Assembly (NCBI GenBank): GCA_031267175.1
Contig: JAIRZP010000046.1
Location: forward strand, 1-6,232
DNA length: 6,232 bases
Reading direction: 5' to 3'
From: Coriobacteriales bacterium
GTDB lineage: Bacteria; Actinomycetota; Coriobacteriia; Coriobacteriales; UBA8131
In this document: in pieces, positions 4,974 through 6,232 of the stretch
Layout of the letters: each line of letters begins with the position of its first letter
Position numbering within the stretch: the first letter of the stretch is position 1
Position numbers and translations under genes: made by a program
Notes under the pieces: model-generated
Databases searched by the model: none
What the model saw: only the letters and a program-made list of their open reading frames with translations
What the model was told of the DNA's origin: nothing

Positions 4974-6232
4974 GAGCGCCTCCTGAAGCTGAAGCGCTCA
5001 TTGGAAAATACCACGGTGTCGCCGTTCGTCAAGGGCGTTGGAGTATGGGGTGAGAGCCGGTTTCCGTTGAGGAAGGTGCCGTTAGTGGAGGCGAGGTCTT
5101 CCAGACAGAAGCTGCTTTCGCCATACACTATGCTGGCGTGGCGGCGTGACACCGTCGTGTTGTCACTGATGATGAGATCGACCTGGGAGGGGTCTGAGCC
5201 TATCACCAATGCATTGATTGAAGATACCTGGACTTCCTCACCTGTGGATTCACGCACCAGGCTTGCCGCTACGGCTTTGGGGGCCGACCTTTGCATGGCG
5301 CCCAAGACAGCGGTGCCCCCTGTAGCGGCGCGGAGTGCCGCCGTGCCCTGGGGCGGTGACGTTTCGTCGTCCATCTGCGCCGTGCCGCTGGTTTTGGTAG
5401 TGGCCCATGCCGCCTCGTGCGAGGTTCGATTTGCGCCTGCTGTTACCGGTGAGGGCCGGTGCACACCAGGTGTGGACGGAGTATACGCTGTAGGAGCTGT
5501 ATCAGCGGCAGGTGCTGGATAGGTGCGAGATGTAACGCTACTCGCTGGTGCCGTGCCAGCAGCCTGAGCTGTGCCTCCTGTGACATCAAAGCCCGTAGAG
5601 AGGTCACGTTTGTTGAATGCGGATACCGGAGAAGGGGCTGGCACGGGAGGGAGCTTGTCCTTGTTTTGAGCGGCCTTCTTCTTGGCGCGACTGCGCAGAA
5701 CCACCACCAGCACTATGAGCAGCACGACCAAAACCGCTGCTATCCCCAGCCCTATGGCGGTGGAGGGTTCGATGAGGGGTCTGGACTCCAGCGCGCCCAT
5801 AGCGTCTTCCAAGGTGGCTGCGGCAGTGTCTACCTGTGCCTGGGTTGACTGCTGATCGTTGGCTACCGCCTTTGCCGAGCGGAGTGCCTTCTGGAACTCC
5901 TGCACCGACTCGGCAGTGTAGCCATCAACCTTGGCCGCGATGCTGTCGGCATCGGTGATGACCTGCTCAAGGTAGGCCGTGCTTGGTGATGGTGCTTGTG
6001 TCTCGCTGCTACTGTCTGCCTCTACGGCAAAAGCCTCTGGCGGCGGTACGGCAAGACTTACCGTAAGGGTGAGGGCCAGTGCCAGGAGGATTATTGCGCA
6101 GGTACAGGCAACAAACCGTGCGTGAGAGTCAGAGCGTACGAATCCTGGAAAGTGAGTCGGTGTATGGGGGGTGGGTGGGGGGGGGTGACATACCGAACCA
6201 TAAGGCCCAACCAAACGAAAGAGCCCGAACAA
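4970..6232 (-). CDS. Two-pass membrane protein with FIVAR-like extracellular domain and C-terminal FHA domain (5' end unresolved)
   Basis: Probable membrane-bound phosphothreonine reader. Residues are numbered from a TTG at the window edge (position 6232). A hydrophobic segment lies at about 40-62, followed by a possible signal-peptidase site after AFA (67-69). Residues about 85-150 are helical and resemble a FIVAR domain (pattern YTAESVQEFQKAL, then VDTAAATLEDAMGAL). A second membrane helix spans about 158-179 and is followed by RSRAKKK, which places the C-terminal part in the cytoplasm. A Pro/Ala/Thr-rich linker (about 190-320) holds a TAVL motif at 307-310. The FHA domain occupies about 325-420: IGSDPS at 344-349, SRRHA at 362-366 and STNGTFLNG at 382-390. 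Ser replaces the usual Arg after the conserved Gly. The true start is uncertain: TTG 6232 has no visible ribosome site, the frame may continue beyond the window, and the ATG at 6191-6189 is out of frame because of a C9 run. The stop codon overlaps the phosphatase start. Confidence 0.85.
   Translation of the reverse strand: MFGLFRLVGPYGSVCHPPPPTPHTPTHFPGFVRSDSHARFVACTCAIILLALALTLTVSLAVPPPEAFAVEADSSSETQAPSPSTAYLEQVITDADSIAAKVDGYTAESVQEFQKALRSAKAVANDQQSTQAQVDTAAATLEDAMGALESRPLIEPSTAIGLGIAAVLVVLLIVLVVVLRSRAKKKAAQNKDKLPPVPAPSPVSAFNKRDLSTGFDVTGGTAQAAGTAPASSVTSRTYPAPAADTAPTAYTPSTPGVHRPSPVTAGANRTSHEAAWATTKTSGTAQMDDETSPPQGTAALRAATGGTAVLGAMQRSAPKAVAASLVRESTGEEVQVSSINALVIGSDPSQVDLIISDNTTVSRRHASIVYGESSFCLEDLASTNGTFLNGNRLSPHTPTPLTNGDTVVFSNERFSFRRRS
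4979..4984 (-). promoter_or_regulatory. Ribosome binding site AGGAGG of the phosphatase gene
   Basis: A perfect AGGAGG lies five bases before the ATG at 4973, inside the last codons of the FHA gene. It fixes the phosphatase start at the ATGA overlap with the FHA stop and suggests translational coupling. Confidence 0.85.
6166..6185 (-). repeat. Poly-C tracts (C9 at 6177-6185, C6 at 6166-6171) at the 5' end of the FHA gene
   Basis: On the coding strand the sequence just after the ATG at 6191-6189 contains nine C, then ACCCA, then six C. With nine C, that ATG reads into a short frame ending at TGA after about 20 codons. With eight or eleven C it would join the FHA-protein frame and give an N terminus beginning MSPPPP, about 30 residues ahead of the hydrophobic segment. 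A further ATG at 6201-6199 would join the frame with seven or ten C. Homopolymers of this length are known slippage sites and also known sequencing-error sites. The sequence alone cannot distinguish these. Confidence 0.8.

Noticed and set aside
4674..5522. Plus-strand frame of about 282 codons opposite the phosphatase and FHA genes
   Set aside because: It is antisense to catalytic and FHA motifs that are clearly selected on the minus strand; no ribosome site or domain is visible.
6186..6232. Promoter or terminator in the last bases at the right edge
   Set aside because: I looked for -35/-10 pairs and for a hairpin. Only isolated partial matches appear (for example TTATGG), without proper spacing, and no convincing inverted repeat.

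Overview
All supported genes in this window lie on the minus strand and read from high to low coordinates. Together they look like one co-transcribed block. The DNA is GC-rich, the Shine-Dalgarno sites are strong (AGGAGG, AAGGAG, AGAGG), and neighbouring genes overlap by a few bases. The gene content is a eukaryote-like Ser/Thr signalling set followed by a large acidic secreted protein. I infer a GC-rich Gram-positive, most likely a host-associated Actinomycetota of the Coriobacteriia type. A high-GC clostridial relative is the alternative. No marker gene fixes the taxonomy.

Layout from the right edge to the left. (1) 6232-4970: a two-pass membrane protein with an N-terminal signal or anchor segment, a FIVAR-like extracellular helical domain, a second membrane helix, a long Pro/Ala/Thr linker and a C-terminal FHA (phosphothreonine-reading) domain. 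Its start is unresolved: the open frame runs to the window edge, and a run of nine C lies where a signal-peptide start would be expected. (2) 4973-3894: a PP2C-type Ser/Thr phosphatase, overlapping the FHA gene by 4 bases (ATGA). (3) 3901-2159: a membrane Ser/Thr kinase, overlapping the phosphatase gene by 8 bases, with a helical extracellular domain and no PASTA repeats. (4) 2138-1569: a small one-pass membrane protein with a GTG start. Its cytoplasmic tail carries three spaced Thr-Thr-Val-Leu motifs. (5) 1568-1366: a purine-rich spacer with several Shine-Dalgarno/ATG pairs, a possible 15-codon ORF and no visible promoter or terminator. (6) 1365-1: a secreted acidic protein of unknown function, cut by the left window edge.

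Reader (FHA), eraser (PP2C) and writer (kinase) are encoded together and appear translationally coupled. The small membrane protein carries repeated T-x-V-L motifs of the kind FHA domains can read once phosphorylated (pThr with a hydrophobic residue at +3). Single T-x-V-L motifs also occur in the FHA protein's own linker and at the extreme C terminus of the phosphatase. A reasonable model is a membrane-localised relay: extracellular FIVAR-like and helical domains sense something at the envelope, the kinase phosphorylates T-x-V-L sites, the FHA domain docks on them and PP2C resets the state. The T-x-V-L recurrence is visible in the sequence. The phosphorylation, docking and sensing are inference. 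No RNA genes, CRISPR arrays, insertion sequences or plus-strand genes could be supported.
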